A DNA stretch of 64,000 bases from an uncultured Bacillota bacterium (GCA_949291945.1 CASEXH010000019.1:1-64000); one strand, 5' to 3'; positions 27,867 through 37,700 are shown, counted from the stretch's first letter. Notes: generated from the letters alone by a model not told the origin. Numbers and translations: made by a program.

Positions 27867-28946
27867 TCAAGAACTGATTGCCTCCAGCATCTGCTCCATT
27901 CTCTCGTAAAGATTCGTCTGGCTGTCTGTGCCAAGAACAATCACTGCGTAAGGATTTCCATAATTATCCTGCACCAGAAGAGCTGCATAATTCTCCGTAT
28001 CTGAAGCACACATCTTCCCGCCCAGTACAGTTACGCCTCTGGGCAGAGAAACACCTCCGGTGACATAAAGATTATCTGAGTCCAGCCACTGCTGTTTACT
28101 CTTCTGATCTGACCTGGTGTAATCCAGGGTATAGCTGGCAGTTCCCAGGGCATTAGTCAGCTCCGTCTGCTCCAAAACAGCATTCAAGAGAAGATATGTA
28201 TCATATACAGAAGTATACTGCTCTTCGTCTTGGGCTCCTGTGGGATTCATATAATTGGTATTGGTCATTCCCAGTTCCATGGCCTTACTGTTCATGCTGT
28301 CCACAAAAGCGGATTCGCTTCCGGCCCCGGCTCTAGCCAGAGCCATACAGGCATCCTCTGCCGAATAAACTGCAACGGCATTCAGAAGCTGTCTGACAGA
28401 TATGATATTTCCGGATGCCAGACCACAGGTCTTATTAAGACCGTAGGGAACATCCTCCTGTTCAATAGTAACACTGCTATCCAGATCTAAATTTTCATAG
28501 GCCACCAGCAAAGTCATAAGCTGCGTCAGCCTACCTGGAGATTCTTGTTCGTAAATGCTCTGAGAAAAAGGAATCTGCCCTTCCCGGATCGCAAAAAGAC
28601 CGGCCATCTCTCCCTCCTGGCCTTCTACGCCATCCAAAGGATTGTCGCTGGGACCTACACAAAGATCCCCTGCCATTCCTTCTACGATCATAGAAGATTC
28701 CTGGACAGAATTCCCGAATACCCGGGCGCTTCTGGAATAGGGAAAAGGCTCATCAAGTCTCCCTCCTCTGACAAATAGGACCAGAGCTGTAATTCCTACG
28801 ATGAGAAAAACCCCCAACAGGCCAATGAGGGCCAGGGTTTTTCTGACTTTCCGGGCTCGTTTGCTGTGTCCCTTTAAAAACCATGTTTTCTTCTGATCTT
28901 TTTTATTCCGGAACTGGGGAAACTTCCATTTATTTATACATTTCAC
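27867..28946 (-). CDS. D-alanyl-D-alanine carboxypeptidase homologue with altered active site
   Basis: Up to 359 residues with one N-terminal membrane helix (about residues 35-57) and a fold that follows S11/PBP5-type carboxypeptidases. Where relatives have SxxK the sequence reads RLTQ (PGRLTQLMT). Where they have SGN it reads SAE (VYSAEDACMA). Where they have KTG it reads KMC (GGKMCAS). The nucleophile Ser and the Lys of the first motif are both gone, so it is probably catalytically dead and may bind peptidoglycan or a partner. It overlaps mgsA by 17 nt at the end of the shape operon. The start (GTG) is uncertain. Confidence 0.75.
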   Translation of the reverse strand: MKCINKWKFPQFRNKKDQKKTWFLKGHSKRARKVRKTLALIGLLGVFLIVGITALVLFVRGGRLDEPFPYSRSARVFGNSVQESSMIVEGMAGDLCVGPSDNPLDGVEGQEGEMAGLFAIREGQIPFSQSIYEQESPGRLTQLMTLLVAYENLDLDSSVTIEQEDVPYGLNKTCGLASGNIISVRQLLNAVAVYSAEDACMALARAGAGSESAFVDSMNSKAMELGMTNTNYMNPTGAQDEEQYTSVYDTYLLLNAVLEQTELTNALGTASYTLDYTRSDQKSKQQWLDSDNLYVTGGVSLPRGVTVLGGKMCASDTENYAALLVQDNYGNPYAVIVLGTDSQTNLYERMEQMLEAISS

Positions 28947-29325
28947 GCCAGTCCATCTCTCCTCTTCCCAAAGAGCGGATCATCATCTCCGCAGTAGCCA
29001 GATTGGTTGCCAGGGGGATATTGTGAGTATCGCACAAATGGAAGATACGTTTCACATCCGGGTCATGCTTCTGAGGCGCCAAAGGTTCCCGCAGATAGAT
29101 AACCAGATCCATCTCATTTTGTTCGATCAAAGCTCCAAGCTGCTGCTCTCCTCCCAGATGTCCCGCCAGAAATTTGTGGACTGTGAGATTTGAAGCCTCC
29201 TCGATCAGCCTTCCGGTGGTTCCGGTGGCATAAAGAGTATTCTTGGACAAAATATTCCTGTAAGCAATACAGAAATTCTGCATAAGCTTTTTCTTTGAAT
29301 TGTGTGCGATTAATCCGATGTTCAT
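28930..29325 (-). CDS. mgsA: Methylglyoxal synthase
   Basis: A 131-residue MgsA with IALIAHN-like start (IGLIAHNSKK), ATGTTG phosphate loop, GHLGGEQQLGA and the REPLAPQKHDPDV segment. It converts dihydroxyacetone phosphate to methylglyoxal. It overlaps rodA by 4 nt, so it is translated with the cell-shape genes; mgsA beside rodA is a recurring Firmicutes arrangement. Confidence 0.93.
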   Translation of the reverse strand: MNIGLIAHNSKKKLMQNFCIAYRNILSKNTLYATGTTGRLIEEASNLTVHKFLAGHLGGEQQLGALIEQNEMDLVIYLREPLAPQKHDPDVKRIFHLCDTHNIPLATNLATAEMMIRSLGRGEMDWREMYK

Positions 29326-30452
29326 GACTCATCAACCTCCCTGTATTTTTTATATCGCTGAAGTCCTACATTCAGTACCAGTCCCATTCCGATATACAGA
29401 CTGACCATAGAAGTCAGACCGTAGCTGACGAAGGGAAGGGGTGTTCCTGTGTTAGGCATGATATTTGTGACCACGGCTATATTGATAAAACTCTGTATTC
29501 CTACCAGTGCTCCCATTCCGCAGCAGATCAGTTTTCCCGAGAGGTCCTTGGCCCGCAGGCTGATCCGGATACATTCAAAGATAATAAAAAGCAAAAGGAG
29601 CAGGATCGCCGTACAGCCGATAAATCCCAGTTCTTCTCCTGCTACGGAAAAGATAAAGTCCGTCTGGTTTTCCGATACAAAATCACCGTTATTAGCAGAG
29701 GAAACCTCATTATTGTTCAGCCCTTTTCCCGTAAGCTGTCCGGAACCGATAGCCATTACAGAATTCTCCTGTTGAAGCACAGAATCCGAATATTCGTCCT
29801 CCTCAGAATTCAGAAAAGACATGATTCTGTTCCGCTGGTAATCCGGTATCAACGTCTGGTTTGGCTGCATAATAATAAAAAGAAGTACTACAGCCAGGGG
29901 AACCGCCACTAAAAGGGCTCCGCCGATGATCTTATAGTTCAGTCCTGCCATATAGATGATTATACAAAACAGTATAACAATTGTAATCGTGTTTTTCAAG
30001 TCTGGCTGAATGTATATAAAGCCCAAAGGAACTGCAAGCAGAATTGCTGATTTCACCAGCGTTCTCAGTGTATTCAGGTCCTCCTCATGTTCCATAAAAA
30101 ATCTGGCAAAAAAAAGGATGATGATGATCTTTGCCAGCTCTGTAGGCTGAAAACGAAAGCCTCCGATACTGATCCAGCGGGTGGCGCCGCCGGCATCACT
30201 TCCAAAAAGGCGTACCCCCAGAAGCAGCAGGATATTCCCTGCGTACATCAGCCAGGAAAAATTAAGTATCCAGCTAAAGTCCATCAGCGATACGATCACC
30301 ATCAGGACCAGACCAAGAATCATACCCATAAGCTGACGGTTCTGAAGAGAAGCATCTGCACTTCCCACAAGGAGTACGCCGATAGTACTCAATACAATCA
30401 GCGCAATTACAAGTCTGAAGTCATAGTCACGTAGTTTATATAGTCTAATCAT
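29322..30452 (-). CDS. rodA: Peptidoglycan glycosyltransferase RodA (SEDS family)
   Basis: A 376-residue SEDS protein with about ten membrane helices. It has FQPTELAKI, the catalytic-Asp-containing loop (TDFIFSVAGEELGF) and a C-terminal NTGTPLPFVSYG motif, which is diagnostic. It polymerises lipid II for sidewall growth with the class B PBP encoded upstream in the same operon. Confidence 0.95.
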   Translation of the reverse strand: MIRLYKLRDYDFRLVIALIVLSTIGVLLVGSADASLQNRQLMGMILGLVLMVIVSLMDFSWILNFSWLMYAGNILLLLGVRLFGSDAGGATRWISIGGFRFQPTELAKIIIILFFARFFMEHEEDLNTLRTLVKSAILLAVPLGFIYIQPDLKNTITIVILFCIIIYMAGLNYKIIGGALLVAVPLAVVLLFIIMQPNQTLIPDYQRNRIMSFLNSEEDEYSDSVLQQENSVMAIGSGQLTGKGLNNNEVSSANNGDFVSENQTDFIFSVAGEELGFIGCTAILLLLLFIIFECIRISLRAKDLSGKLICCGMGALVGIQSFINIAVVTNIMPNTGTPLPFVSYGLTSMVSLYIGMGLVLNVGLQRYKKYREVDES

Positions 30453-30499
30453 GAAAACACCTTTTTCTTATGGTTCATTCGCATATTATTTACGGTTTT

Positions 30500-30760
30500 T
30501 TATCTCCAGAAGGACATTCCCGGAGAGGATTTTTCTATGTCGCTTTGGAGAGGAATCTTTATCAAAAGGGTGCTGCGGTCTTTCACATAACGGATTTCTA
30601 CTTTCTTATCCTGCACAGCGAAATACTTATCCACAGCCCGTATCATATCGTTTTTCAGCATGGTCATCATTTGCGGCGTACAGTCCAGCCTCTCTGAAGT
30701 AAGAAGAAGCCTGAGACGATCCTTTGCGATCAGACCGGAACGTCTGCCAGAAAATCTCAT
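30500..30760 (-). CDS. minE: Cell division topological factor MinE
   Basis: 86 residues with the MinE pattern: an N-terminal amphipathic segment, KDRLRLLLTSERLD (the MinD contact helix/strand) and a C-terminal topological-specificity domain. It stimulates the ATPase of MinD, encoded 17 bp upstream. A MinE rather than DivIVA-only Min system is consistent with Clostridia. Confidence 0.9.
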   Translation of the reverse strand: MRFSGRRSGLIAKDRLRLLLTSERLDCTPQMMTMLKNDMIRAVDKYFAVQDKKVEIRYVKDRSTLLIKIPLQSDIEKSSPGMSFWR

Positions 30761-30777
30761 AAATCCATGCCTCCTTT

Positions 30778-31569
30778 TTATGATCTTCTGAAAATATGGG
30801 ACAGTCTTTTCATAACCCCTGTTTTCATCTGGAAATCCATAAGAGGCACTGCCTCTCCGGAAATCCTCCGGCAGATATTTTCAAAGGCCTGCCCTGAAGG
30901 AGAATTTTTCCCGCAGAGGGGTTCACCCTGATTAGTAGCTACTACCACTGCTTCGTCATCGGGAATGGCTCCCAGAAGGTCTACAGCCAGGATCTCTGTC
31001 ACATCTTCCACAGACATCATCTCTCCACGTTTCACCATATCCATACGCAGACGATTAATGATCAGCTGAATCTTAGGCATCTCATTTGCCTGGAGCAGAC
31101 CGATGATACGATCTGCATCACGGATAGCAGAAACCTCCGGAGTAGTAACCACAATGGCACTGTTGGCCCCGGCAATAGCGTTCTTAAATCCCTGTTCGAT
31201 ACCAGCCGGACAGTCTAGCAGTATATAATCAAATTCTTCCGCCAGATCCTGGGTAAGCTTTACCATCTGTTCCGGTGTGATCGCTGTTTTATCTTTAGTC
31301 TGGGCCGAAGGGAGAAGATACAAGGTATCACACTGCTTATCCCTGATCAAGGCCTGCTTCATCCGGCAGCTTCCCTCTATCACATCGATCAGATTATAGA
31401 CGATCCGATTTTCCAACCCCAGGACCACATCCAGATTTCTCAGTCCGATGTCAGTATCTACCACTACCACCTTTTTATTCATTCTTGCAAGTCCAAGTCC
31501 CAGATTTGCTGTTACTGTGGTTTTACCCACTCCGCCCTTTCCCGACGTCACTACAATAATCTCGCTCAT
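30778..31569 (-). CDS. minD: Septum site-determining ATPase MinD
   Basis: A 263-residue deviant Walker ATPase: VVTSGKGGVGKTT at the N terminus, DTDIGLRNLD, LLDCPAGIEQG, and a C-terminal basic amphipathic tail (MKRLSHIFRRS) for membrane targeting. It recruits the division inhibitor to the poles. Strong GGAGGA site. Confidence 0.96.
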   Translation of the reverse strand: MSEIIVVTSGKGGVGKTTVTANLGLGLARMNKKVVVVDTDIGLRNLDVVLGLENRIVYNLIDVIEGSCRMKQALIRDKQCDTLYLLPSAQTKDKTAITPEQMVKLTQDLAEEFDYILLDCPAGIEQGFKNAIAGANSAIVVTTPEVSAIRDADRIIGLLQANEMPKIQLIINRLRMDMVKRGEMMSVEDVTEILAVDLLGAIPDDEAVVVATNQGEPLCGKNSPSGQAFENICRRISGEAVPLMDFQMKTGVMKRLSHIFRRS

Positions 31570-31655
31570 AACTCTTCCTCCTGATATTTTCCCTTTATGT
31601 ATCTCAGGTATATTCCGGAACTGCCCATTTATATGGTTCGCAGGGCAGCTCCTCT

Positions 31656-34553
31656 TTAATCTGTCTGTACGCTGGATAAATTCTCTGTATTTGCAGTACC
31701 GGTAACAATTGCCGATTCATCTTCCAGATTGTACATATAGCTGAAAATATCATTTGCAACAGAGATCGCATTCCCAGAGGTATAACCATTGGTAATGCGG
31801 ACCGCCATGGCCACTTCTGGATCGTCATAAGGTGCAAATCCGATGAAAAGACCATGGGAGGGCCGGGAATAGTCTTCCTGGGCAGTACCGGTCTTACCGG
31901 CTACAGCCACGTCCAGAGAACTTAAAGTAGCGTTTCTGGTAGCCACGCCACGCATGCCTTCATGAACAGTGGTCCAGGTACTGTCTGAAACATCCATATC
32001 CCCCTTTACTTCCGGCGAATAGTCTTCCAGAACATTACCGTCTGCATCAGTGACTTTATCAAAAAGGGTCAGATCATAGCTGGTCCCCCGGCTCGCAATA
32101 GTTGTTACATATCTGGCAAGCTGAGATGTGGTATAGTTGGCATCACTCTGACCGATAGAAGAACGGACAACATCTGTAGTTGCCATCTCAGGTGTAGCCT
32201 CCTCGATCTCCAATCCCGTATTTTCATTCAGATGGAACATCTCTGTATACTTCGTCAGCATCTCCATGCCAAGAGAATCTGAAAACTGTCCATTGGAATC
32301 TGTACCCAGGTCATAGGCCACCTGTCCGAAGAAATCATTACAGGAATTGGCAATACCGCTGATAACATTCATATATCCATGGCCGTATAGATTGGCACAG
32401 TTTACAAAATCTGCGGAATTCGGGAAATGGAAAGCACCGTCGCAGACTACGCCGTAATTACTGGTAATAACTCCTTCTTCTAATCCTGCTACCGCAGTAA
32501 CGATCTTAAAAGTAGAACCTGGCGCCCTTCTCTCCTGAGTCGCTTTATTATACATAGGACTGGACAGATCTTCCTGGAGATGATTAAAATAATCGGTATC
32601 CAGGTTGTTTGCCAGACGGTTATTGTCATATCCCGGATAGGTCACGCAGGCCAGTGTCTCACCGGTGCGGGGATCTGTAATCACTACGGAGCCGGAACAT
32701 GGATCCAGTGCAAGCTGTGCCGGCGTGATCTCCAGATTACTGATCTTCTGGATCATGAAATCATATGCCCGCATAGACCCGGAAGCCAGTGCATTATAAG
32801 TAGCATCATCCTGTTCCAGCACGCCCTGATCATACAAGAGCATGCACAACTGGGTGCCGGAAATAATATCGTCCTGAAGCATATACTTGTATATGATCTT
32901 GGAAAATCCCTCATCATCGCTTAAAGACTCTGTAAGGTATTGGGACAAAGCTGTATATACCTCTGAAGAATCCAGATATTCTCCATCTGCAGAGAACCTG
33001 GAAATGTCGATCCAGTTTTGTCCTGCAGCATAGGTGAGAAATTCCTTCATGCTGATCGAGCGGTCCTGCCATGCCTGATACACAGAATCCGATGTATCAA
33101 TGGCTCCTTCGGACAGGATCCCTGTTTCCTGAATCAGGAAATCATCCACAATATAGTCCTGGTATTCCTGCATCTCTTCAGAAAGGTCCGAAAAAGCCAC
33201 AGGATTTTCGCTGGTCAGTTCAGAAGTAATCTCAGCAAATACCTGAGACTGGCGTTGCTGAAACAGGCTGTACACAGTCTGCTCCAATGCCGTAGCATCT
33301 TCCTGTGAAAATTGTTCGATGTCCAGTACGCCATTCCCGATCAGGGCATAGTAAACATCATAGATCGGGGTTTTGATATCTGCTGTATCCATTCCTTCTT
33401 CATAGTCAAAGGTTTTGGCATTGATAATATTTTCCACCAGAATACCGGCGATCTTCTGTTCCAGAACATCATAGGCCACTTTCTGCAAGTCCTTATCAAT
33501 AGACAGATATACATCATTTCCTGCTACCGGATCTACCCGGGAATCTTCGTTAATATCCAGGATCTTCCCCAGACGATCTACCACAACTTCTTCTGAACCA
33601 TCTTTTCCCTGAAGCTGAGTCTCCATAATCTGTTCAACACCTGCTTTTCCCACAATAGCGTCTGTAGAATAATCATCTCTCTCTTCTTGCAGAGCTTCCA
33701 GCTCTTCTGCAGAAGCTTTCCCGGTATAGCCGATCAGGTTTGCAAAATATTCTGCATCATCATAGACCCGGATGGAATCTTCCGCAACATCTACTCCCTG
33801 AAGGCTGTCTTTTCGCTCCATAACCTCTGCTACTGTTTCCTCACTGACATTAGTAGCAATGGTCACTGGAATGTATTTCTGATAACTGTTTGTGGACAGA
33901 ATATAGCGGATCTTAATAATTTGAAGGGTCTCTTCCGGGGTAAAAGACTCCGGAAGGTCGTGATCGGCAAGTTCCTGAGCAGTATAGGGATTACTGTTAT
34001 TTACGAGTCCGAAACGCTTTTCGCTGCACATATAGTCCATCATTTCCTGAGCAGTAGCATTAATCTCATCATCCTCCAGACTATCAATCTCCGCTTCTCC
34101 GTATACGTCCGCCTTGAAACGGTTCAGAGTAAAACCGCTGGCTGTAAAGGTATATTCTCCATTGCTGTCAAGATCGATATAAAAGCTGATATCTGTACTT
34201 TCTTCATGTTTCTGGAAGATCTTGAGAAGCTCGTAAGCAACATGATTCAGGGTAAGATTCTGTTCCCTGGTAGTGTCATATGTGCCGTTATCCTCCAGCG
34301 TTATAGAATAGGATAACTGATTATAGGCCAGAAGCTGTCCGTTTCTGTCCCGTATATTTCCTCTTGTGCTCTTAATTGTCCTTTCTCTGGTAATGCTCAG
34401 GTTAAAATTATCCGCATACTCCTGGCCATGTATAATCTGCAAAGAAAACAGCCTTTGCAGGAGTATGAAAAAAAGCACACCGAAAAAAAGGATCAGCACC
34501 GTAGTCCTTCTAAGCCCTATTCGTTTAATGATTTTTTTTATTTTCTTAACCAA
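31656..34553 (-). CDS. Penicillin-binding protein 2 (elongasome transpeptidase)
   Basis: A 965-residue class B PBP with an N-terminal membrane helix, a PBP dimerisation domain, and a transpeptidase domain with APGSTFKIV (nucleophile Ser), the SNSCND motif (SxN) and AGKTGTAQ (KTG). It crosslinks sidewall peptidoglycan with RodA. It is about 250-300 residues longer than many PBP2 proteins. Much of the extra length is an acidic helical stretch before the catalytic domain (about residues 350-590). It overlaps mreD by 16 nt. Confidence 0.94.
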   Translation of the reverse strand: MVKKIKKIIKRIGLRRTTVLILFFGVLFFILLQRLFSLQIIHGQEYADNFNLSITRERTIKSTRGNIRDRNGQLLAYNQLSYSITLEDNGTYDTTREQNLTLNHVAYELLKIFQKHEESTDISFYIDLDSNGEYTFTASGFTLNRFKADVYGEAEIDSLEDDEINATAQEMMDYMCSEKRFGLVNNSNPYTAQELADHDLPESFTPEETLQIIKIRYILSTNSYQKYIPVTIATNVSEETVAEVMERKDSLQGVDVAEDSIRVYDDAEYFANLIGYTGKASAEELEALQEERDDYSTDAIVGKAGVEQIMETQLQGKDGSEEVVVDRLGKILDINEDSRVDPVAGNDVYLSIDKDLQKVAYDVLEQKIAGILVENIINAKTFDYEEGMDTADIKTPIYDVYYALIGNGVLDIEQFSQEDATALEQTVYSLFQQRQSQVFAEITSELTSENPVAFSDLSEEMQEYQDYIVDDFLIQETGILSEGAIDTSDSVYQAWQDRSISMKEFLTYAAGQNWIDISRFSADGEYLDSSEVYTALSQYLTESLSDDEGFSKIIYKYMLQDDIISGTQLCMLLYDQGVLEQDDATYNALASGSMRAYDFMIQKISNLEITPAQLALDPCSGSVVITDPRTGETLACVTYPGYDNNRLANNLDTDYFNHLQEDLSSPMYNKATQERRAPGSTFKIVTAVAGLEEGVITSNYGVVCDGAFHFPNSADFVNCANLYGHGYMNVISGIANSCNDFFGQVAYDLGTDSNGQFSDSLGMEMLTKYTEMFHLNENTGLEIEEATPEMATTDVVRSSIGQSDANYTTSQLARYVTTIASRGTSYDLTLFDKVTDADGNVLEDYSPEVKGDMDVSDSTWTTVHEGMRGVATRNATLSSLDVAVAGKTGTAQEDYSRPSHGLFIGFAPYDDPEVAMAVRITNGYTSGNAISVANDIFSYMYNLEDESAIVTGTANTENLSSVQTD

Positions 34554-35071
34554 AAGGAATCTCTCTCTTTCATTTCCAGTTCTGTAAGTTTCTTGTTCAG
34601 GATAAAAAGCAGCTTATACAGTACCACTGTGATCAGCACTGTATAGATTGCCTCCGGAATAATAATTCTCCGAATATAAAAAAGTATGTCGGTTCTTCCC
34701 CGGAGAAGAAACTGAAATCCATAGACAGCCAGACCATAAATGATATCTCCCGCTGTCACTAAAAACATAGGCACCCGGATTTCTTCATCATAAAAAATCT
34801 TGGTGCAGCATCCGGCTCCATAACCGATACACAAGTAGATCAGAGCATAAAATCCCAGAAGATTTCCATAGAAAATATCTTTCAGGATCCCGCAGAGAAA
34901 CCCGGCCCAGATGCCGGTGATCTTTCCCCGCATAAAGCCGAAAGAAACGGTGGCGATCAGCAGCAGATTCGGTACAATGGAACCGATGGCCAGTCTCTGG
35001 AAAACAGTGGTCTGCAAAATAAAGCAGAACAGGATCACCAGGATATAGGCCAGTTTTCTTCTAATCCTCAT
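34538..35071 (-). CDS. mreD: Rod shape-determining protein MreD
   Basis: A 177-residue protein with about five membrane helices. GFMRGKITGIWAGFLCGILKD contains the conserved GxxxGxxxG-rich turn of MreD. It starts immediately after the mreC stop and overlaps the PBP2 start, the standard mreCD-PBP2 order. Confidence 0.92.
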   Translation of the reverse strand: MRIRRKLAYILVILFCFILQTTVFQRLAIGSIVPNLLLIATVSFGFMRGKITGIWAGFLCGILKDIFYGNLLGFYALIYLCIGYGAGCCTKIFYDEEIRVPMFLVTAGDIIYGLAVYGFQFLLRGRTDILFYIRRIIIPEAIYTVLITVVLYKLLFILNKKLTELEMKERDSFWLRK

Positions 35072-35929
35072 TTATGAATCCCCTTTCTGCTGTTTCAGCT
35101 CCTTGATTACCAAAACCTCACGGATATGTTCAAAATCCACCACCGGCGTAAGAGTTCCGGTTTTTGTCAGGTTATTGGGATCTTCCTGAATCTCGCTGAC
35201 ATAGCCGATCAGGATTCCGGGAAGGAATTTTTCACTGACATCCGAAGTGATAATCTTCTCGCCTTCCTGTATACGGTCATCATCATCTTTCAGATGAATG
35301 AACTGAAGTTTTCCTTCATTGATCAGGCGAAGATCTCCTGCTACGATACATCGGTCCGAAGTGCTCATGGTCATAGCGCTGACATTGCTGGAATCATCGA
35401 TGATCGACCGGACTGTGGCCCAGCTTTTTCCCGCTTCCGTAACGATTCCCACCAGTCCGCCTTCTGTGATTACATTGCAGTCCACCTGTACGCCATCATC
35501 GGTCCCCCGGTTTATTGTAAAAGTCGAAAACCAATTCTCATCGTCCATAGCGATGACCTGGGCAGCCACCTTATCGTATTCGCTGTACTGCTGATCCAGA
35601 TTATAGAGTTCCTGCAGCCTATCCAGTTCATCCAGATCCTGTGTAAGCTGACTGTTCTGGGCGGTAAGTTCATCTACCTTATCCTGGAGCTGCTGGTTTT
35701 CCTCCACCAGCTTCTGTTTGCTCTGGAGCCCTGCGGTTGCGTCGTCAAGAGCCGTACCGATACTGTTGATCCCCTTCTGAAAGGGAATCACCGCATAGCC
35801 CACGATATTCTTTACAGGTCCCGCAGGAAGATTCACCGCAGCCGCCAAAGCCATCAGGCTCAGGCAGACCAGGATCATAATAATCAGAATATGTTTGCTT
35901 TTTATCACCCAGTTAAATTTTTTCTTCAT
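35072..35929 (-). CDS. mreC: Rod shape-determining protein MreC
   Basis: A 285-residue protein with an N-terminal membrane helix (about 14-34), a coiled coil (about 68-112) and a C-terminal beta domain with GLVGIV and SDRC segments. It scaffolds the elongasome outside the membrane. It sits 24 bp downstream of the MreB gene. Confidence 0.94.
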   Translation of the reverse strand: MKKKFNWVIKSKHILIIMILVCLSLMALAAAVNLPAGPVKNIVGYAVIPFQKGINSIGTALDDATAGLQSKQKLVEENQQLQDKVDELTAQNSQLTQDLDELDRLQELYNLDQQYSEYDKVAAQVIAMDDENWFSTFTINRGTDDGVQVDCNVITEGGLVGIVTEAGKSWATVRSIIDDSSNVSAMTMSTSDRCIVAGDLRLINEGKLQFIHLKDDDDRIQEGEKIITSDVSEKFLPGILIGYVSEIQEDPNNLTKTGTLTPVVDFEHIREVLVIKELKQQKGDS

Positions 35930-35953
35930 TCTTAAAACCTCAGCTTTTTCTTG

Positions 35954-36943
35954 TTATCTCACCCATTTTTGCAGGGTGCGGTTTCCCATGATCTCTTTTA
36001 AGCCCTCTACAGTGCAGAACTCATAATAATCCGACAACCGTATCTTTTTTCCCGTTTCCTGTTTCAGGAACCATTCCATATCCGGTATCCGGCTGGTGCC
36101 TCCGGTCACAAAGATTCCCTGATCTTCAATATTTTTCCGTATCTGAGGGGGAATCCTTTCAAGAAAGAACAGGATTTCTTCACAGATATCCCTGATGGGT
36201 CTTTTTATCGTTTCATATATCAGATCAGAGGGGATCGCCTGTTCCCTGGGAAGGCCGCTGAGACTATCTACACCTGTCACTTTTCTTGCCTCCATAGGAT
36301 CATCCTTCAGATAGGCGAGAGAAAATTTCAGACGGCGAGCTGTACGGTTGCCAATGTGAAGATTGTAACATTTCCTTACTTCATTGACGATCCCGTCATT
36401 CAGTTGCTTGCCCCCGGTTTCCAGAAGTTTGCTTACCACTACTTTACCCAGTTCAATAACGGAAATTTCCGTACTCTGAGCACCGATATTAACAACCATA
36501 CTCCCTTTTGTGTGAAGAATAGGTATACCCAGCGCCACCGCATCAGCGATGGTTTTATCTACCATATAAACTTTGTTTTTTCTGTTGGAATTTCCGATGG
36601 TATAATAGGCTCTCTTATCGATCTCGGACAGATCCGAAGGTATGGCAAGATAGAGACTGCATCCCAGCAGAGCCTGTGCGTCTGCCTTTTTCAGCAAAGC
36701 CTGTAAGACCATTTCTGTGTGATGGATATCTGCGATCTTTCCGCCAAGAACAGGAGAGATCACAGACACATTAGAAGGATTTTTTTCAAAAATCTCATAT
36801 GCGTCATTTCCCACAGCCAGAACCTGATTCTGGTTGCGGACTGCAATCATGTTTTTTTCCGCTATTATAGTATCCTGGCTCTGTGAATAGATTTTCACCA
36901 TACTGCTTCCCAGGTCTACTCCAAACGCTTTATGCAACGGCAT
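35954..36943 (-). CDS. mreB: MreB-family actin-like shape protein
   Basis: 329 residues, using the ATG 7 nt after GGGGAG. The actin-fold phosphate-1 loop reads FGVDLGSSMVKIY instead of the usual DLGTAN, and the phosphate-2 region is VVNIGAQSTEISVI. It is therefore a divergent MreB/Mbl, still in the canonical mreBCD position. It forms membrane-associated filaments that orient sidewall synthesis. Confidence 0.9.
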   Translation of the reverse strand: MPLHKAFGVDLGSSMVKIYSQSQDTIIAEKNMIAVRNQNQVLAVGNDAYEIFEKNPSNVSVISPVLGGKIADIHHTEMVLQALLKKADAQALLGCSLYLAIPSDLSEIDKRAYYTIGNSNRKNKVYMVDKTIADAVALGIPILHTKGSMVVNIGAQSTEISVIELGKVVVSKLLETGGKQLNDGIVNEVRKCYNLHIGNRTARRLKFSLAYLKDDPMEARKVTGVDSLSGLPREQAIPSDLIYETIKRPIRDICEEILFFLERIPPQIRKNIEDQGIFVTGGTSRIPDMEWFLKQETGKKIRLSDYYEFCTVEGLKEIMGNRTLQKWVR

Positions 36944-36967
36944 CTTCATGCTCCCCTTTGTCAATCA

Positions 36968-37654
36968 TTAAAAAATCCCCCTTTGGCGAAAACTCAGGAA
37001 CCGATGATCTCCGATGATAATATGATCTATCAGAGGAATCCCAAGGATATCCCCTGCCCGGCTCACTCTTTGGGTAAAGTCCAGATCTGCCCGGCTGGGC
37101 GCCGGATCTCCGCTTGGGTGATTATGTACCAGCAGGATCCCCACCGCATGGTAGGAAACTGCTGCCAGGAAAATCTCTCTGGGATTTACCAGAGAACTGT
37201 TCACCGTTCCCTTAAAAACCATTTCTTCCCCCAGAAGATGGTTTTTCGTATCCAGCATCATACAGATCAGCAGCTCCTGTTCTTCGTGACGGAGCCGCTC
37301 CATGTAATATTCTGCAATGGTTTCCGGTTGATTAAAAGAAAGGCCCTTTCTGGCCGTAGCTGTGGCGATCCTTTTGGAAAGCTCTCCAATGCATTTGATC
37401 TGGACAGCTTTTACCTTCCCCACACCTTTTACAGACTGGAGCTGGGCCAGACTTAACTGATACAGACCCAGCAGCCCTTCCCTGTCTTTGGAAAGATTTA
37501 AGATTTCATCTGCCATATCTACAGAAGGACACCCCTTTGTGCCCGTACGCAGAAGCACTGCTAACAGTTCTCCGTCGCTTAAAGCTTCCGCTCCTAAACG
37601 CAGGCACTTTTCATAAGGTCTGTCCTCTTTTGCCATATCCATTATTTTCTTCAT
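36968..37654 (-). CDS. radC: RadC-family JAMM protein
   Basis: A 228-residue protein with an N-terminal helix-hairpin-helix region (SVKGVGKVKAVQ) and a C-terminal JAB/MPN domain bearing the metal-binding LVHNHPSGDP. The ATG at 37702 falls inside the likely -10 box, so I use the internal ATG at 37654, which gives the normal RadC N terminus. It leads the shape operon, as in other Firmicutes. No DNA-repair role is proven for the family. Confidence 0.85.
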   Translation of the reverse strand: MKKIMDMAKEDRPYEKCLRLGAEALSDGELLAVLLRTGTKGCPSVDMADEILNLSKDREGLLGLYQLSLAQLQSVKGVGKVKAVQIKCIGELSKRIATATARKGLSFNQPETIAEYYMERLRHEEQELLICMMLDTKNHLLGEEMVFKGTVNSSLVNPREIFLAAVSYHAVGILLVHNHPSGDPAPSRADLDFTQRVSRAGDILGIPLIDHIIIGDHRFLSFRQRGIF

Positions 37655-37700
37655 TTTTCTTGCTGCGATACTCTCTTCGGCATATAGTTTTCGCAGGTTC

